DNA from: Variovorax boronicumulans NBRC 103145
Lineage (GTDB): Bacteria; Pseudomonadota; Gammaproteobacteria; Burkholderiales; Burkholderiaceae_C
Reading direction: 5' to 3'
DNA: 53,072 bases
NCBI RefSeq assembly: GCF_001591345.1
Contig: NZ_BCUS01000037.1
Coordinates: 1-53,072 of the forward strand
Shown here: piece after piece, positions 29,157-40,341 of the stretch
Numbering within the stretch: position 1 is the stretch's first letter
How the letters are laid out: each line of letters starts with the position of its first letter
Translations under genes and position numbers: made by a program
Notes under the pieces: generated by a model
The model's input: only the letters and a program-made list of their open reading frames with translations
Databases searched by the model: none
Told to the model about the DNA's origin: nothing

Positions 29157-30068
29157 ATGGACAGCCTCAGCGGCTTTGCCGTCTTCGTTCAGGTCGCCGA
29201 AACCCGCAGCTTCGTGGCGGCCGGGCGCGCGCTCGGCGTGTCGGCCTCGGCCGTGGGCAAGCGCGTGGCGCGGCTCGAGGAGCGGCTGGGCGTGCGCCTG
29301 TTCCACCGCAGCACGCGCAGCATCACGCTCACCGCCGAGGGCGCGCTGTTCCTGGCGCGCAGCCGCCGTGTGCTGGCCGAGATCGAGGCCGCCGAGCAGG
29401 AGCTGTCGCACGCCGCCGAGGCGCCGCGCGGGCGGCTGCGCGTGAGCCTGCCGCTGGTCAGTTCGCTGGTGCTGCCGGTGCTGGCCGACTTCATGGCCGC
29501 CTACCCGGCGATCGAGCTCGACCTCGACTTCAGCGACCGGCTGGTCGACGTCATCGAGGAAGGCTTCGACGCCGTGGTGCGCACCGGCGAGCCGGCGGAT
29601 TCACGGCTGTCGTCGCGCCAGTTGGGCGAGTTCTCGCAGCTGCTGGTGGCCTCGCCCGCGTACCTGGCGCACCACGGCACGCCCGCCTCGCCGGACGACC
29701 TGGCCCGCCACGCCTGCCTGCACTACCGCTACCCGGCGACCGGCAAGGTCGAGGTCTGGCCGCTCGCGCCCGGGCCCGACGGCGTCGAGGTGCGCCCGCC
29801 GGTCTCGATGATCTGCAACAACATCGAGACCCGGCTGTGCTTCGCCCTGCGCGGGCGGGGCATCGCCTGCCTGCCCGACTTCAGCGTGCGCGCTGCGCTG
29901 GCCGAGGGCGCTCTGCAACCCGTGCTGGCCGACCACCTGCGCCGGCCCCGTACCATCGCGTTCCGCGTGCTGTGGCCGTCGGGGCGCCATCCGTCGCCCA
30001 AGCTGCGGGCGTTCATCGATTTCCTGGGCGCGCGGATGTTCGGTCCGCCCGCAGAAACTCCCGCCTGA
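29157..30068 (+). CDS. LysR-family transcriptional regulator
   Basis: 303 residues. The N-terminal winged helix-turn-helix is FVAAGRALGVSASAVGKRVARLEERLGVRLF, then HRSTRSITLT. The C-terminal half is a periplasmic-binding-protein-like effector domain of the CrgA type (LRVSLPLVSSLVLPVLADF at the hinge). The start at 29157 gives MDSLSGFAVFVQVAE, as in the family. It is divergent from the serine hydrolase/MFS pair and likely controls it. Effector unknown. Confidence 0.9.
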   Translation: MDSLSGFAVFVQVAETRSFVAAGRALGVSASAVGKRVARLEERLGVRLFHRSTRSITLTAEGALFLARSRRVLAEIEAAEQELSHAAEAPRGRLRVSLPLVSSLVLPVLADFMAAYPAIELDLDFSDRLVDVIEEGFDAVVRTGEPADSRLSSRQLGEFSQLLVASPAYLAHHGTPASPDDLARHACLHYRYPATGKVEVWPLAPGPDGVEVRPPVSMICNNIETRLCFALRGRGIACLPDFSVRAALAEGALQPVLADHLRRPRTIAFRVLWPSGRHPSPKLRAFIDFLGARMFGPPAETPA

Positions 30069-30128
30069 TGTGCGAAAAGACCGAAGCCGGTGCCTGTATG
30101 GGTATCCAGTCATTTCAACCCAACTGAC

Positions 30129-30134
30129 TACAAT
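30129..30134 (+). promoter_or_regulatory. Candidate parE -10 box
   Basis: TACAAT lies eight bases before the parE ATG at 30143, so the transcript would start within two bases of the start codon. The bases between are all pyrimidine or G (CCGCCCCC), with no Shine-Dalgarno sequence. The -35 region is weak. Confidence 0.45.
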
Positions 30135-30142
30135 CCGCCCCC

Positions 30143-32131
<1,989 letters not shown>

Positions 32132-32164
32132 CAGTTTCCTTTTTCTTTCCTTCTTCTCACACGC

Positions 32165-33100
32165 ATGTCGGTTTTCGAGCGTTCGCTGTGGTTGGCCCTT
32201 CTGCTGTGCATGCAGCAGGGGCTCGCGCACGCGACCGACATCTATGGCTACATCGACAGCAACGGCGTGGCGCACTTCGCGGCCGAGAAGGTCGACGAGC
32301 GCTACAAGCTCTTCTTCCAGGGCGGCCAGAGCTTCGACACCGCCAAGGGCCTGTCGCCGCTGGGCCGCGCCGGCATCCGCCGCCGGCTCGACGGCAAGGT
32401 GTCGCCGGCCTCGCAGAACCTGCTCGCCATGTTCGAGGCCTCGCCCGGCTACAAGACCGCCAAGGCGGCGCTGCGCGATGCGTCGAGCAAGCACGCGATC
32501 GACTACGAGCTGCTGCAGGCGCTGGTCGCCACCGAGTCGGGCTTCGATGCGAAGGCCGTCTCGCCCAAGGGCGCGATGGGGCTCATGCAGCTCATGCCGG
32601 CCACCGCGCAGCGCTACGGCGTGGCGACGGACAAGCGCGGCACGATCGAGAAGAAGCTGTTCGACCCGCACATCAACATCGCCGCCGGCTCGCGCTACCT
32701 GCGCGACCTGATCGCGATGTTCCCGGGCCAGATCGAGCTTGCGCTGGCCGCCTACAACGCGGGCGAGGGCGCGGTGCAGCGCGCGGGCAACAAGATCCCG
32801 AACTACAAGGAAACGCAGAACTACGTGCAGACCGTGCTGCAGCTGTATGCGTACCTCAAGCCCTCGGCCGTGACCGTGGGCGGCAACCTGCGCAGCGGAA
32901 GCGGCAGCAGTGGTGGCAGGACGCCCGGGCGCATCCGCATGGAAATGTCGGTGCCCAAGGGCGGCGCGATCGGGCGCGGCAACATGCCGTCGGAGTCGCC
33001 GCGCAACGTGCCGACCATGCCCGATATTCCCGAGCCGTCCGACGTGCCCACCAGCGCGGCGGAGCCGGGCGACGCTTCGCCGCCGTCGCCGCTGTCGTGA
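32165..33100 (+). CDS. Lytic transglycosylase with SLT domain
   Basis: 311 residues. A signal peptide ends near AHA-TD (residue 23). A DUF4124-like segment (DIYGYIDSNGVAHFAAEKVD) precedes the SLT domain (about 110-225), whose catalytic Glu124 lies in VATESGFDA, followed by SPKGAMGLMQLMPATA and LAAYNAGEGAV. The C-terminal tail is Gly/Ser/Pro-rich and probably disordered. It cleaves peptidoglycan to 1,6-anhydromuramyl products. No ribosome binding site is present before the ATG, and the 33-base leader is almost all pyrimidine. It sits between parE and parC. Confidence 0.93.
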   Translation: MSVFERSLWLALLLCMQQGLAHATDIYGYIDSNGVAHFAAEKVDERYKLFFQGGQSFDTAKGLSPLGRAGIRRRLDGKVSPASQNLLAMFEASPGYKTAKAALRDASSKHAIDYELLQALVATESGFDAKAVSPKGAMGLMQLMPATAQRYGVATDKRGTIEKKLFDPHINIAAGSRYLRDLIAMFPGQIELALAAYNAGEGAVQRAGNKIPNYKETQNYVQTVLQLYAYLKPSAVTVGGNLRSGSGSSGGRTPGRIRMEMSVPKGGAIGRGNMPSESPRNVPTMPDIPEPSDVPTSAAEPGDASPPSPLS

Positions 33101-33187
33101 TCCCGCAGGCCGCCATGCACCCCACTTTCATTTTGGGCTGAGCGCGAACGCACGCCGCCCGTCACTGTTTTTCTTTCTCTCTTCTTC

Positions 33188-35584
33188 ATGGACGACTCTC
33201 AACCTCCGCTCGACCTTGCAGGCCCCACCGACGGCGACACCACCCTCACGCTGGCCGACTACGCGCAGACCGCCTACCTCGAATACGCCCTGAGCGTGGT
33301 CAAGGGCCGTGCGCTGCCCGACGTGTCCGACGGCCAGAAGCCGGTGCAGCGGCGCATCCTGTACTCGATGTCGCGCATGGGCCTGGGCTTCGGCGGCACC
33401 AACGGCACCGTGGGCGCCAAGCCCGTGAAGAGCGCGCGCGTGGTCGGCGACGTGCTCGGCCGCTTCCACCCGCACAGCGACCAGGCCGCGTACGACGCGC
33501 TGGTGCGCATGGCGCAAGACTTCTCGCAGCGCTATCCGCTGGTCGACGGCCAGGGCAACTTCGGCAGCCGCGACGGCGACGGTGCCGCGGCCATGCGCTA
33601 CACCGAAGCGCGCCTGGCACGCATCACCAGCCTCTTGCTCGACGAGATCGACGAAGGCACGGTCGACTTCATTCCCAACTACGACGGCAGCACCGAAGAG
33701 CCGCGCCTCTTGCCCGCGCGGCTGCCGTTCACGCTGCTCAACGGCGCCAGCGGCATCGCCGTGGGCCTGGCCACCGAGATCCCGAGCCACAACCTGCGCG
33801 AGATCGCCGACGCCTGCGTGGCGCTGATCAAGTCCAACGGCAAGCTCAGCGAAGAAGAACTCTTCGCCCTCGTGCCCGGCCCCGACTACCCGGGCGGCGC
33901 GCAGATCATCAGCAGCGCGAGCGACATCGCCGACGCCTACCGCACCGGCCGCGGCTCGCTCAAGGTGCGCGCGCGCTGGAAGATCGAAGACCTCGCGCGC
34001 GGCCAGTGGCAGCTCGTGGTCAACGAACTGCCGCCGGGCGTGAGCACGCAGAAGGTGCTCGAAGAAATCGAGGAAATCACCAACCCGAAGGTCAAGGCCG
34101 GCAAAAAGGCCCTGAGCGCCGACCAGACGCAACTGAAGGCCGCGATGCTGTCGGTGCTCGACGTGGTGCGCGACGAGTCGAGCAAGGACGCCGCCGTGCG
34201 CCTGGTGTTCGAGCCCAAGACCTCGCGCATCAGCCAGGACGAGTTCGTGACCACGCTGCTGGCGCAGACCTCGCTCGAGACCTCGTCGTCGATCAACCTC
34301 ACGATGGTCGGCATCGACGGCAAGCCCACGCAGAAGTCGCTGCGCCAGATGCTCAACGAGTGGATCGCATTCCGCGAGATCACCGTCGAGCGGCGTTCGC
34401 GCCATCGCCTGGACAAGGTGCAGGACCGCATCCACATCCTCGAAGGCCGGCAGCTGGTGCTGTTGAACATCGACGAGGTCATTGCCATCATCCGCGCGGC
34501 GGAAGACCCGAAGGCGGCGCTCATCGCGCGCTTCAACCTCAGCGAACGCCAGGCCGAGGACATCCTTGAAATCCGGCTGCGCCAGCTTGCGCGGCTCGAG
34601 GCCATCAAGATCGAACAGGAGCTGGCCGGCCTGCGCGAAGAGCAGAAGAAGCTCGAAGACATCCTCTCCAGCCCGGCCACGCTGCGCCGCCTGCTGGTGA
34701 AGGAAATCGAGGCCGACGCCAAGACCTTCGAAGACCCGCGCCGCACGCTCATCCAGGCCGAGAAGCGTGCCGTGGCCGAGGTGAAGGTGGTCGACGAGCC
34801 CGTCACCGTGATCGTGTCGCAGAAGGGCTGGGTGCGCGCGCAGAAGGGCTGGGCCAGCGAGAAGGCCGCCGGCAACGGCGGCACCGCGCCCGAATACAGC
34901 TTCAAGTCGGGCGACACGCTCTACGGCGCCTTCGAGTGCCGCAGCGTCGACACGCTGCTGGTCTTCGGCAGCGCCAAGGACAAGAGCGTGCGCGTCTACA
35001 CCGTGCCCGTGGCCTCGCTGCCCGGCGCGCGCGGCGACGGCCAGCCCGTCACCACGCTCATCGAGCTCGACGCCGGCACGCACGTCACGCATTTCTTCGC
35101 GGGCCCGGTGGGCGCCTGCCTGCTGCTGGCCAACACGGGCGGCTACGGTTTCATGGCCACCATCGAGAACATGATGTCGCGCCAGCGCGGCGGCAAGGCC
35201 TTCATCGACGTGGGCGAGGGCGAGCAGCTGTGCCGGCCGTCGCTGGTGGGCGGCGCGAGCGGCGCCGAGCCGATGCCGGCCGCCACGCACGTGGCCTGCG
35301 CCTCGACGGGTGGCCGCATCCTGACCTTCGACATCGCCGAGCTCAAGAGCCTGCCCAAGGGCGGTCGCGGCCTGACGCTGATCGACCTCGAGGCCAAGGA
35401 CACGCTGGCCGGCGCTGCCGCCTACACGCGCAGCGTGCGCATCGACGGCATCGGTCGCGGTGCCAAGGAGCGCGACGAGACGCTGGAGATCCGCACGCTC
35501 AACAACGCACGCGGCAGCCGCGCACGCAAGGGCAAGGCGGCCGACCTGGGCTTCAAGCCGGCGAGCATCGTGCGGGTGCTCTGA
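33188..35584 (+). CDS. parC: DNA topoisomerase IV subunit A
   Basis: 798 residues. The catalytic Tyr138 ([10 protein letters not shown]) attacks DNA. The winged-helix domain has [21 protein letters not shown]. The quinolone region reads [17 protein letters not shown]. Where E. coli ParC has Gly78, Ser80 and Glu84, this sequence has Ser97, Gln99 and Asp103. The C-terminal beta-pinwheel is present. Only CU-rich sequence precedes the ATG. It is the third gene of the parE-slt-parC cluster and is coupled to a small downstream gene by TGATG. Confidence 0.95.
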   Translation: MDDSQPPLDLAGPTDGDTTLTLADYAQTAYLEYALSVVKGRALPDVSDGQKPVQRRILYSMSRMGLGFGGTNGTVGAKPVKSARVVGDVLGRFHPHSDQAAYDALVRMAQDFSQRYPLVDGQGNFGSRDGDGAAAMRYTEARLARITSLLLDEIDEGTVDFIPNYDGSTEEPRLLPARLPFTLLNGASGIAVGLATEIPSHNLREIADACVALIKSNGKLSEEELFALVPGPDYPGGAQIISSASDIADAYRTGRGSLKVRARWKIEDLARGQWQLVVNELPPGVSTQKVLEEIEEITNPKVKAGKKALSADQTQLKAAMLSVLDVVRDESSKDAAVRLVFEPKTSRISQDEFVTTLLAQTSLETSSSINLTMVGIDGKPTQKSLRQMLNEWIAFREITVERRSRHRLDKVQDRIHILEGRQLVLLNIDEVIAIIRAAEDPKAALIARFNLSERQAEDILEIRLRQLARLEAIKIEQELAGLREEQKKLEDILSSPATLRRLLVKEIEADAKTFEDPRRTLIQAEKRAVAEVKVVDEPVTVIVSQKGWVRAQKGWASEKAAGNGGTAPEYSFKSGDTLYGAFECRSVDTLLVFGSAKDKSVRVYTVPVASLPGARGDGQPVTTLIELDAGTHVTHFFAGPVGACLLLANTGGYGFMATIENMMSRQRGGKAFIDVGEGEQLCRPSLVGGASGAEPMPAATHVACASTGGRILTFDIAELKSLPKGGRGLTLIDLEAKDTLAGAAAYTRSVRIDGIGRGAKERDETLEIRTLNNARGSRARKGKAADLGFKPASIVRVL

Positions 35585-35781
35585 TGCTGGGCGGCATCGA
35601 CATCAGCATCCTCGGCGTGATCCTCGCCGTGGTCACGGGTTTCGGCAGCTACATCCTGGGGCGCCGCATGCGTGAGAAGCGCCAGGGCAAGCGGCGCGCG
35701 AAAGACCGCGCCGCCGCGCAGGCCAACGAGACGCGCCAGGTGCGTCGCGCACGCGAGCGGCGCGAGCAGGAAGGCAAGTAA
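35584..35781 (+). CDS. Small membrane-anchored basic protein
   Basis: 65 residues. A hydrophobic helix at about 4-24 (GIDISILGVILAVVTGFGSY) is followed by a highly charged Arg/Lys-rich tail (RRMREKRQGKRRAKDR onward) that should lie in the cytoplasm and could form a helix. The ATG shares one base with the parC stop, so it is translated with parC. Function unknown. Confidence 0.72.
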   Translation: MLGGIDISILGVILAVVTGFGSYILGRRMREKRQGKRRAKDRAAAQANETRQVRRARERREQEGK

Positions 35782-35803
35782 GCAGGCAGGCCGAGGGGCT
35801 TGC

Positions 35804-36757
35804 TCACCAGCCCCCGTAGCCGTCGACGTTCTCGCGCGTCACGAGCTTCGATGGCAACAGCAGCACGCGCTGCTGGGGAGGCTGGCCCTTCAGGAGCTTC
35901 AACCCGATCTGGGCCGCCCGCTGGCCCATCAACGTGGGCGACTGCGTGGCGCTGCCTGCGATCAAGGTGGCCGGGTCTTGCAGCCGCTGCGCCACCTCCG
36001 GCGAACCGTCCATCGCCGTGATGACGATGTCGCGCCGGCCCGCGACCTGGGCCGCCAGTTCCGCGCCGATGCCGCACAGGTCGTTGATCGCGAACACGCC
36101 CGACAGTTTCGGATGGCGCGCGAGCAGCCGCGTCATCTGTTCGACGCCGCCGTCCTTGGTGGCGCCGCCATTGAGCGCCATCGACACGACGCGCACGCCG
36201 GGTGCGGCGTTCAATGCCTCGCGGCAGCCGTTGACGCGGCCCACCGCGGCCGTGTTCGGCGGGCCGTCGATGATCGCCACTTCGCCTTTGCCGCCGAGCG
36301 TGCGCACCAGATGTTCGCAAGAGAGCTTGCCAGCCGCGCGGCTGTCGGTCACCACGGCCGCGTCCGCGCCTTGCACGAGCGCATCGACCGCCACCACCTT
36401 GATGCCGGCCGCGCGCGCCTCCGTGACGCGCGCGTGCAGGGTGGTCGAATCGACCGGCGTCACGATCACCAGCTGCACGCGCTGGCGGATCATTTCCTTG
36501 AGCTGCTCGTCCTGCCGCTGCGGATCGAACCCGCTCGACACGACCGTGATGTGCGCCGCGTTGCGACTGTCTGCGGCCAGCGTGGTTTCCACTGCGCGCG
36601 CGATGTAGGCAAAGAAGGGGTTGCGCAGGTCGCTCACGAGCACGCCGACGCGCGGGCCTTTGCCATGGTTGGCATGTGTCGCGAGCGCGCTGCCCACGGG
36701 GCCCACGGCGAGGAGGAGGGCCAGCAGCCAGGTGCGCCAGGGACGTTTCATGGGCAT
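35804..36757 (-). CDS. Periplasmic sugar-binding protein (ribose/LacI-type), orphan
   Basis: 317 residues from the first of two neighbouring ATGs (36757 and 36751). The signal peptide ends near GSALA-TH. The mature chain is a two-lobed Peripla_BP_4 protein with RVGVLVSDLRNPFFAYIAR, IVTPVDSTTL, the hinge GGKGEVAIIDGPPN and ITAMDGSPEVAQRLQDP. It would bind a sugar for an ABC importer, or feed a sensor kinase. No permease or ATPase gene is adjacent. Confidence 0.85.
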   Translation of the reverse strand: MPMKRPWRTWLLALLLAVGPVGSALATHANHGKGPRVGVLVSDLRNPFFAYIARAVETTLAADSRNAAHITVVSSGFDPQRQDEQLKEMIRQRVQLVIVTPVDSTTLHARVTEARAAGIKVVAVDALVQGADAAVVTDSRAAGKLSCEHLVRTLGGKGEVAIIDGPPNTAAVGRVNGCREALNAAPGVRVVSMALNGGATKDGGVEQMTRLLARHPKLSGVFAINDLCGIGAELAAQVAGRRDIVITAMDGSPEVAQRLQDPATLIAGSATQSPTLMGQRAAQIGLKLLKGQPPQQRVLLLPSKLVTRENVDGYGGW

Positions 36758-37318
36758 GGGTGCGAGGGCCTCGTTGCGAGAGGGGGCCGGTGAAGGGGTG
36801 GGGATGATGACATGTTCCGCAGCGCCTCGCATCCGCGATCTGCGGGGGCAAGCATGGGGGAATGGACGGACCTGCCGGCCCCGGTCGGTGCCGATGTTGT
36901 CGCGGGTCGGCAGCGTGGGCGGCGGCAGTGTCAGACCTGGAGGGAGAAGGGGTTGCCCGGGTCGCTGACGATCAGGGCGATGTGCGGCGCATCGGGGGGG
37001 CGACGGCCCCTGCGCCCGCGATCGATGCCAGCACGCGCCCCGTGGCGAAACCCCTGGCGATGCGCGCCAGGCGGCGCCTCGGGGCGCGCGTCGAGATGGC
37101 GGGAATGCCGCCTCCTTTCTTGCCGGTTCTTCTTGTGATCACCTTGCTCCCTGTGGCTGCTGCCTTGCAGATGACGGTGTCGTCCGCGATCGGCGTCCGG
37201 TGAGGGATTCGTCGCGGCGACACGGCGATTGAACCGGCCGCTGGTTAACTGTCTGTAAACCTTCCAAAAGTGGCGAGCAACATTTGAAATACACACCGCC
37301 GCGTGGACGGTGCGTTCC
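36758..37318. other. 561-base region without an intact gene
   Basis: Between the orphan binding-protein gene and the metallo-hydrolase gene. The only coding signal I see is the split remnant at 36931-37223 on the minus strand. Short alternative frames on both strands lack recognisable content. AT content rises near 37230-37290 (GTTAACTGTCTGTAAACC), possibly a promoter for the remnant. Confidence 0.5.
36931..37223 (-). pseudogene. Possible frameshifted remnant of a sugar-binding protein gene
   Basis: One frame runs from 37223 through an arginine-rich, signal-like stretch (RRLARIARGFATGRVLASIA, GAGAVAPP) and stops at 36972. The next frame over continues past the same point as APHIALIVSDPGNPFSLQV and stops at 36931. 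IVSDPGNPF matches the start of mature ribose-type binding proteins and resembles VLVSDLRNPF of the neighbouring gene. The frames join at a seven-C tract (37000-36994), where adding one base would fuse them. Beyond SLQV similarity ends, so it would be both frameshifted and truncated. It could also be chance. Confidence 0.3.
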
Positions 37319-38446
37319 TTACTTCAGCCCGGTCCACCAACGCACGTTGGTGCGCGCCTGGCCCACCGTGAGCACTTCGCCGATCACCGGCGTGGCCAGG
37401 TCGATCTTCTTGGCCTGCGCCAGGTCGGCGATGCGGTCCAGCGGGTCGTGCCAGGTGTGGAAGGCCAGGTCGAAGGTGCTGTTGTGCACCGAATAGAGCA
37501 CCTTGCCGCGCAGGTCTTCGAAGGCCTGAACGCTCTGCTCGGGCGTCATGTGCACGCCGGGCCAGTAGGCGTCGTAGGCGCCGTTTTCCATCAGCGCCAG
37601 GTCGAAGCCGCCGAAGCGTTCACCGATCTGCTTGAAGCCGGGGAAGTAGCCCGAGTCGCCGCTGTAGAAGATGCGCTGGTCGCCGCTTTGCACCACCCAC
37701 GAGGCCCACAGCGTGCGGTCGCGGTCGGTCAGCGTGACCGCGCGGCCCGAGAAATGCTGCGCGGGCGTGGCGGTGAGCTTCACGCCCGCGTGCTCGCCGC
37801 CCTGCCACCAGTCGAGCTCGGTGACGCGCTCGGCGGGCACGCCCATTTCGATGAGCCGGGCGCGCACGCCCAGCGGTACGAAGTAGCGTTGCACACGCGT
37901 GGCGAGGTACTCGATGGTGGCGACGTCCAGGTGGTCGTAGTGGTCGTGCGAGAGGATCACCGCTTCGATCGGCGGCAGCTGCTCCAGCTGGATCGGCGGC
38001 TTGTGAAAGCGCTTCGGCCCGACCCACGTGAAGGGCGAGACGCGCTCGCTGAACACGGGGTCGATGAGCCAGTACTTGCCCTTGAGCTTCAGCAGGTGCG
38101 ACGAGTGGCCCAGGCGCACCACATGGTTAGCGTCGGCCGCGAGCGCATCGAGCGCCTGGGGCGTCAGGGCGCGCACCGGAATGGGGTCGACCGGCACGGT
38201 GTCGACCTTGCTGCCGACGATGAAGCGCGACCAGATGCGCCAGGTGCTGGCGGCGGGCTGCAGCTCGGGGTTGGGCATGTTCTGGAACACGCCACCTTTG
38301 AACTGCGGCGAGTTCTCGTAGCGCGTTTCCCCGCCGCCGGCGCTGCTGCAGCCGGCGATCAGCGCTAAGGCCGCAGCCGACAGCGTCGGGCGGACGTAGG
38401 TATGCCGAGGAAGAAGGAGTGCCCGAAGGGCCGTTATACGCGACAT
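37319..38446 (-). CDS. Lipoprotein metallo-hydrolase (NAPE-PLD/UlaG-like)
   Basis: 375 residues. A lipoprotein signal leads to Cys33 (LIAGC), so it is anchored at the outer face of the inner membrane or in the outer membrane. The metallo-beta-lactamase core has HSSHLLKLKGKYWLIDPVFSER, HDHYDH at 167-172, the His of TPAQHFSGR and SGDSGYFPGFKQIG, which match the NAPE-phospholipase D/RomA group. The likely role is hydrolysis of a phosphoester in the envelope. Substrate unknown. Confidence 0.88.
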   Translation of the reverse strand: MSRITALRALLLPRHTYVRPTLSAAALALIAGCSSAGGGETRYENSPQFKGGVFQNMPNPELQPAASTWRIWSRFIVGSKVDTVPVDPIPVRALTPQALDALAADANHVVRLGHSSHLLKLKGKYWLIDPVFSERVSPFTWVGPKRFHKPPIQLEQLPPIEAVILSHDHYDHLDVATIEYLATRVQRYFVPLGVRARLIEMGVPAERVTELDWWQGGEHAGVKLTATPAQHFSGRAVTLTDRDRTLWASWVVQSGDQRIFYSGDSGYFPGFKQIGERFGGFDLALMENGAYDAYWPGVHMTPEQSVQAFEDLRGKVLYSVHNSTFDLAFHTWHDPLDRIADLAQAKKIDLATPVIGEVLTVGQARTNVRWWTGLK

Positions 38447-38662
38447 AAACAGGAGACCTCGTGCAGGCAGTGCGACTTTCGCGGCGCGAGCTTAGCTGGC
38501 CTTGGTCTGGCGATGGTTTCATCGGCAGAAACATGTCAGACACAAGGGCATTCGGCCTCGATCCGCCGCGCGGGTCTCTGTCTCTGTATGCGCACTCGTT
38601 CGTACTGAACTCGCGCTAAGGCACTCCTGCCTCCAGCATAAGTGATCGTCTCTTGAGCAGCA

Positions 38663-40219
38663 CTACGCTACTTCATCTGCTAGTAATGCAGTTTCAACAT
38701 TTTCAGGAACTGCGACGAACAGCGATTGAAAGTGGCTTTCTTCGAGAATTGGAGACGATCTGAGTTGATCCTTTGCGTTGTCTCGAGAGACGTCGAGCTC
38801 TGAAAATCTACCATCTAATTTTCTCAAATGAGCATAGCAGCCAATGTCTACAACAAATGCTTGGAAGGTCCCTGGTTGTGACTTGTGAGTTAATGCAGAG
38901 GCTGTGTTGTGAATTATTCTATAGTCTAGTAGGCGATATATCAAGCTTCGAAAGTCGTCATTTTGTTGCAGAATTTTTTCTGAAACCAAGAAGGCATTCG
39001 TGCCTTTTGAAAGGCAGAACTCACGAATTACGTAGATCCCGCGCATCAGTACGTCCTGTTCGCCACCTTCGGAGTCTTGCTTAAGTTCTTCAATTCTCTT
39101 TTCAAAATTTGATTTACTCATCAGTCGAACATCATCTTTTCCTATCTTATCATTTCCTTCTGATTTAACAGTTCCTAGGACCTCAAGAAATAGTGAAAGT
39201 GTGTCGCGAGGAACTCCGCCTCCTGCCATCACCAACCTGTCAAATCCCGCGCCCTTGAAGAGGCTGCTGATGTCACCTTCGGAGATGCCTACCGCCTTTC
39301 CAAATTCATTGAGAATTTTTCTGTTTTGTTCTTTTGTTTTTGGAAAGTCCGCAAAGGTGTAATCAATATTTATTGGCTGGTAGTCATGTCGTTCTTGTGC
39401 GCCGATTGGTTGATTATCTAGATCCATGTATAAGGATGAAGCATGTCGTAGTGTGGCTACCTTAAAATACAAGGGCAGGTCTTTGCAGAGTCGGTGTATG
39501 TAATCAATGACAAATGGTTGATCTGATTTTTTGAGATGATACAAATCGTCGATTTGCAAAAAAACTGCAGTTACAGACGATGAAAGATCAAAAAACTCGC
39601 GAACTTGCTCTTTTAATCGGGGTAGCCATATGTCGAGCTCTTTGAGTTTTTCACTTCTCAATGAAAAACTTCGCTCTGTTTGCTGCTTGGTTTGCTGGCT
39701 TGTACTTTCATTTAGCTTGAATTGAAGGACTTCGAGTTTTCCTTCTATTCCAGCTTCGTTTTTTTCACTCGCCTCGGATGAGTTGCTTGTCTTGATGGTC
39801 TCTTCTTGAACATCCGCTTTGGAGCGAAGAGAATTTAACTCTACTCGTATGTTGCTGATGAGAAGCTTCGATGCTTTGCTACGCCCAAACCATCCATGAA
39901 GGTGACGTTCGAGTTCTCGAAAAAGTGCATCTAGAATTTCGACCAGAACATTTGGAAACGAGTGACGCTTAAAATCCTCGCAATTTAAATAGACGGTACG
40001 AGTTTTTGTTTTTGCCAACTGCTTCGTTGAGTGATGAAGGAGTAGTGTTTTCCCACAACCTCGACGCGCAAATATAGTGTGATTTTGCTTGGCGCAAACA
40101 TCGCCAACTATGTTGGCGGCGTCCATATACGGAACTGGCTCACTTGTATCGCGTTGGATTCGAAGGCCTTCCGTGATTTTTTGGCGCAAGGAGTTTAATT
40201 TTCTGTCGCTAAGTGCCAT
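38663..40219 (-). CDS. ORC/STAND-like AAA ATPase of unknown function
   Basis: 518 residues, no signal peptide. Walker A is ARRGCGKT (51-58), Walker B is TAVFLQIDD (217-225, Asp224-Asp225). KVATLR (253-258) fits a sensor-1 strand, and GGGVPRDTL (333-341) resembles the sensor-2 Arg of Cdc6/ORC and STAND ATPases. Residues 110-195 are an insert rich in Ser, Glu, Lys and Gln that should be helical or coiled-coil. Residues 390-470 look like a winged-helix domain. Codon use is AT-rich, unlike its neighbours, so it was probably acquired. The organisation resembles lone ATPases of defence islands, but no effector domain is recognisable. I do not assign a function. Confidence 0.75.
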   Translation of the reverse strand: MALSDRKLNSLRQKITEGLRIQRDTSEPVPYMDAANIVGDVCAKQNHTIFARRGCGKTLLLHHSTKQLAKTKTRTVYLNCEDFKRHSFPNVLVEILDALFRELERHLHGWFGRSKASKLLISNIRVELNSLRSKADVQEETIKTSNSSEASEKNEAGIEGKLEVLQFKLNESTSQQTKQQTERSFSLRSEKLKELDIWLPRLKEQVREFFDLSSSVTAVFLQIDDLYHLKKSDQPFVIDYIHRLCKDLPLYFKVATLRHASSLYMDLDNQPIGAQERHDYQPINIDYTFADFPKTKEQNRKILNEFGKAVGISEGDISSLFKGAGFDRLVMAGGGVPRDTLSLFLEVLGTVKSEGNDKIGKDDVRLMSKSNFEKRIEELKQDSEGGEQDVLMRGIYVIREFCLSKGTNAFLVSEKILQQNDDFRSLIYRLLDYRIIHNTASALTHKSQPGTFQAFVVDIGCYAHLRKLDGRFSELDVSRDNAKDQLRSSPILEESHFQSLFVAVPENVETALLADEVA

Positions 40220-40279
40220 TGAAATTTTCCGTAGAGGGATGGGAAAACCTATGGTTACATAAATTGCGAAGGATGCCTA

Positions 40280-40297
40280 CTCTGATAAGATCAAGAG
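40280..40297. promoter_or_regulatory. Imperfect palindrome upstream of the ATPase
   Basis: CTCTGAT-AAG-ATCAAGAG, seven paired positions with one bulged A, 60 bases upstream of the ATPase ATG. It may be an operator. A GTGAA direct repeat and its inverse TTCAC (40317-40338) lie just beyond. Confidence 0.35.
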
Positions 40298-40341
40298 AAG
40301 CCGCGTCGACCAGTACGTGAATATGTGAATTTTTTCACGAT

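Noticed and set aside
33128..35290. 720-codon open frame opposite parC
   Set aside because: Antisense shadow; the sense strand is a complete ParC with catalytic tyrosine.
38402..38608. 68-codon plus-strand frame with several Cys residues (CRQCDF)
   Set aside because: Overlaps the start of the lipoprotein hydrolase gene, has no ribosome binding site and no known motif.
38447..38662. tRNA or attachment site at the edge of the low-GC island
   Set aside because: No cloverleaf or flanking direct repeat could be found by eye on either side.
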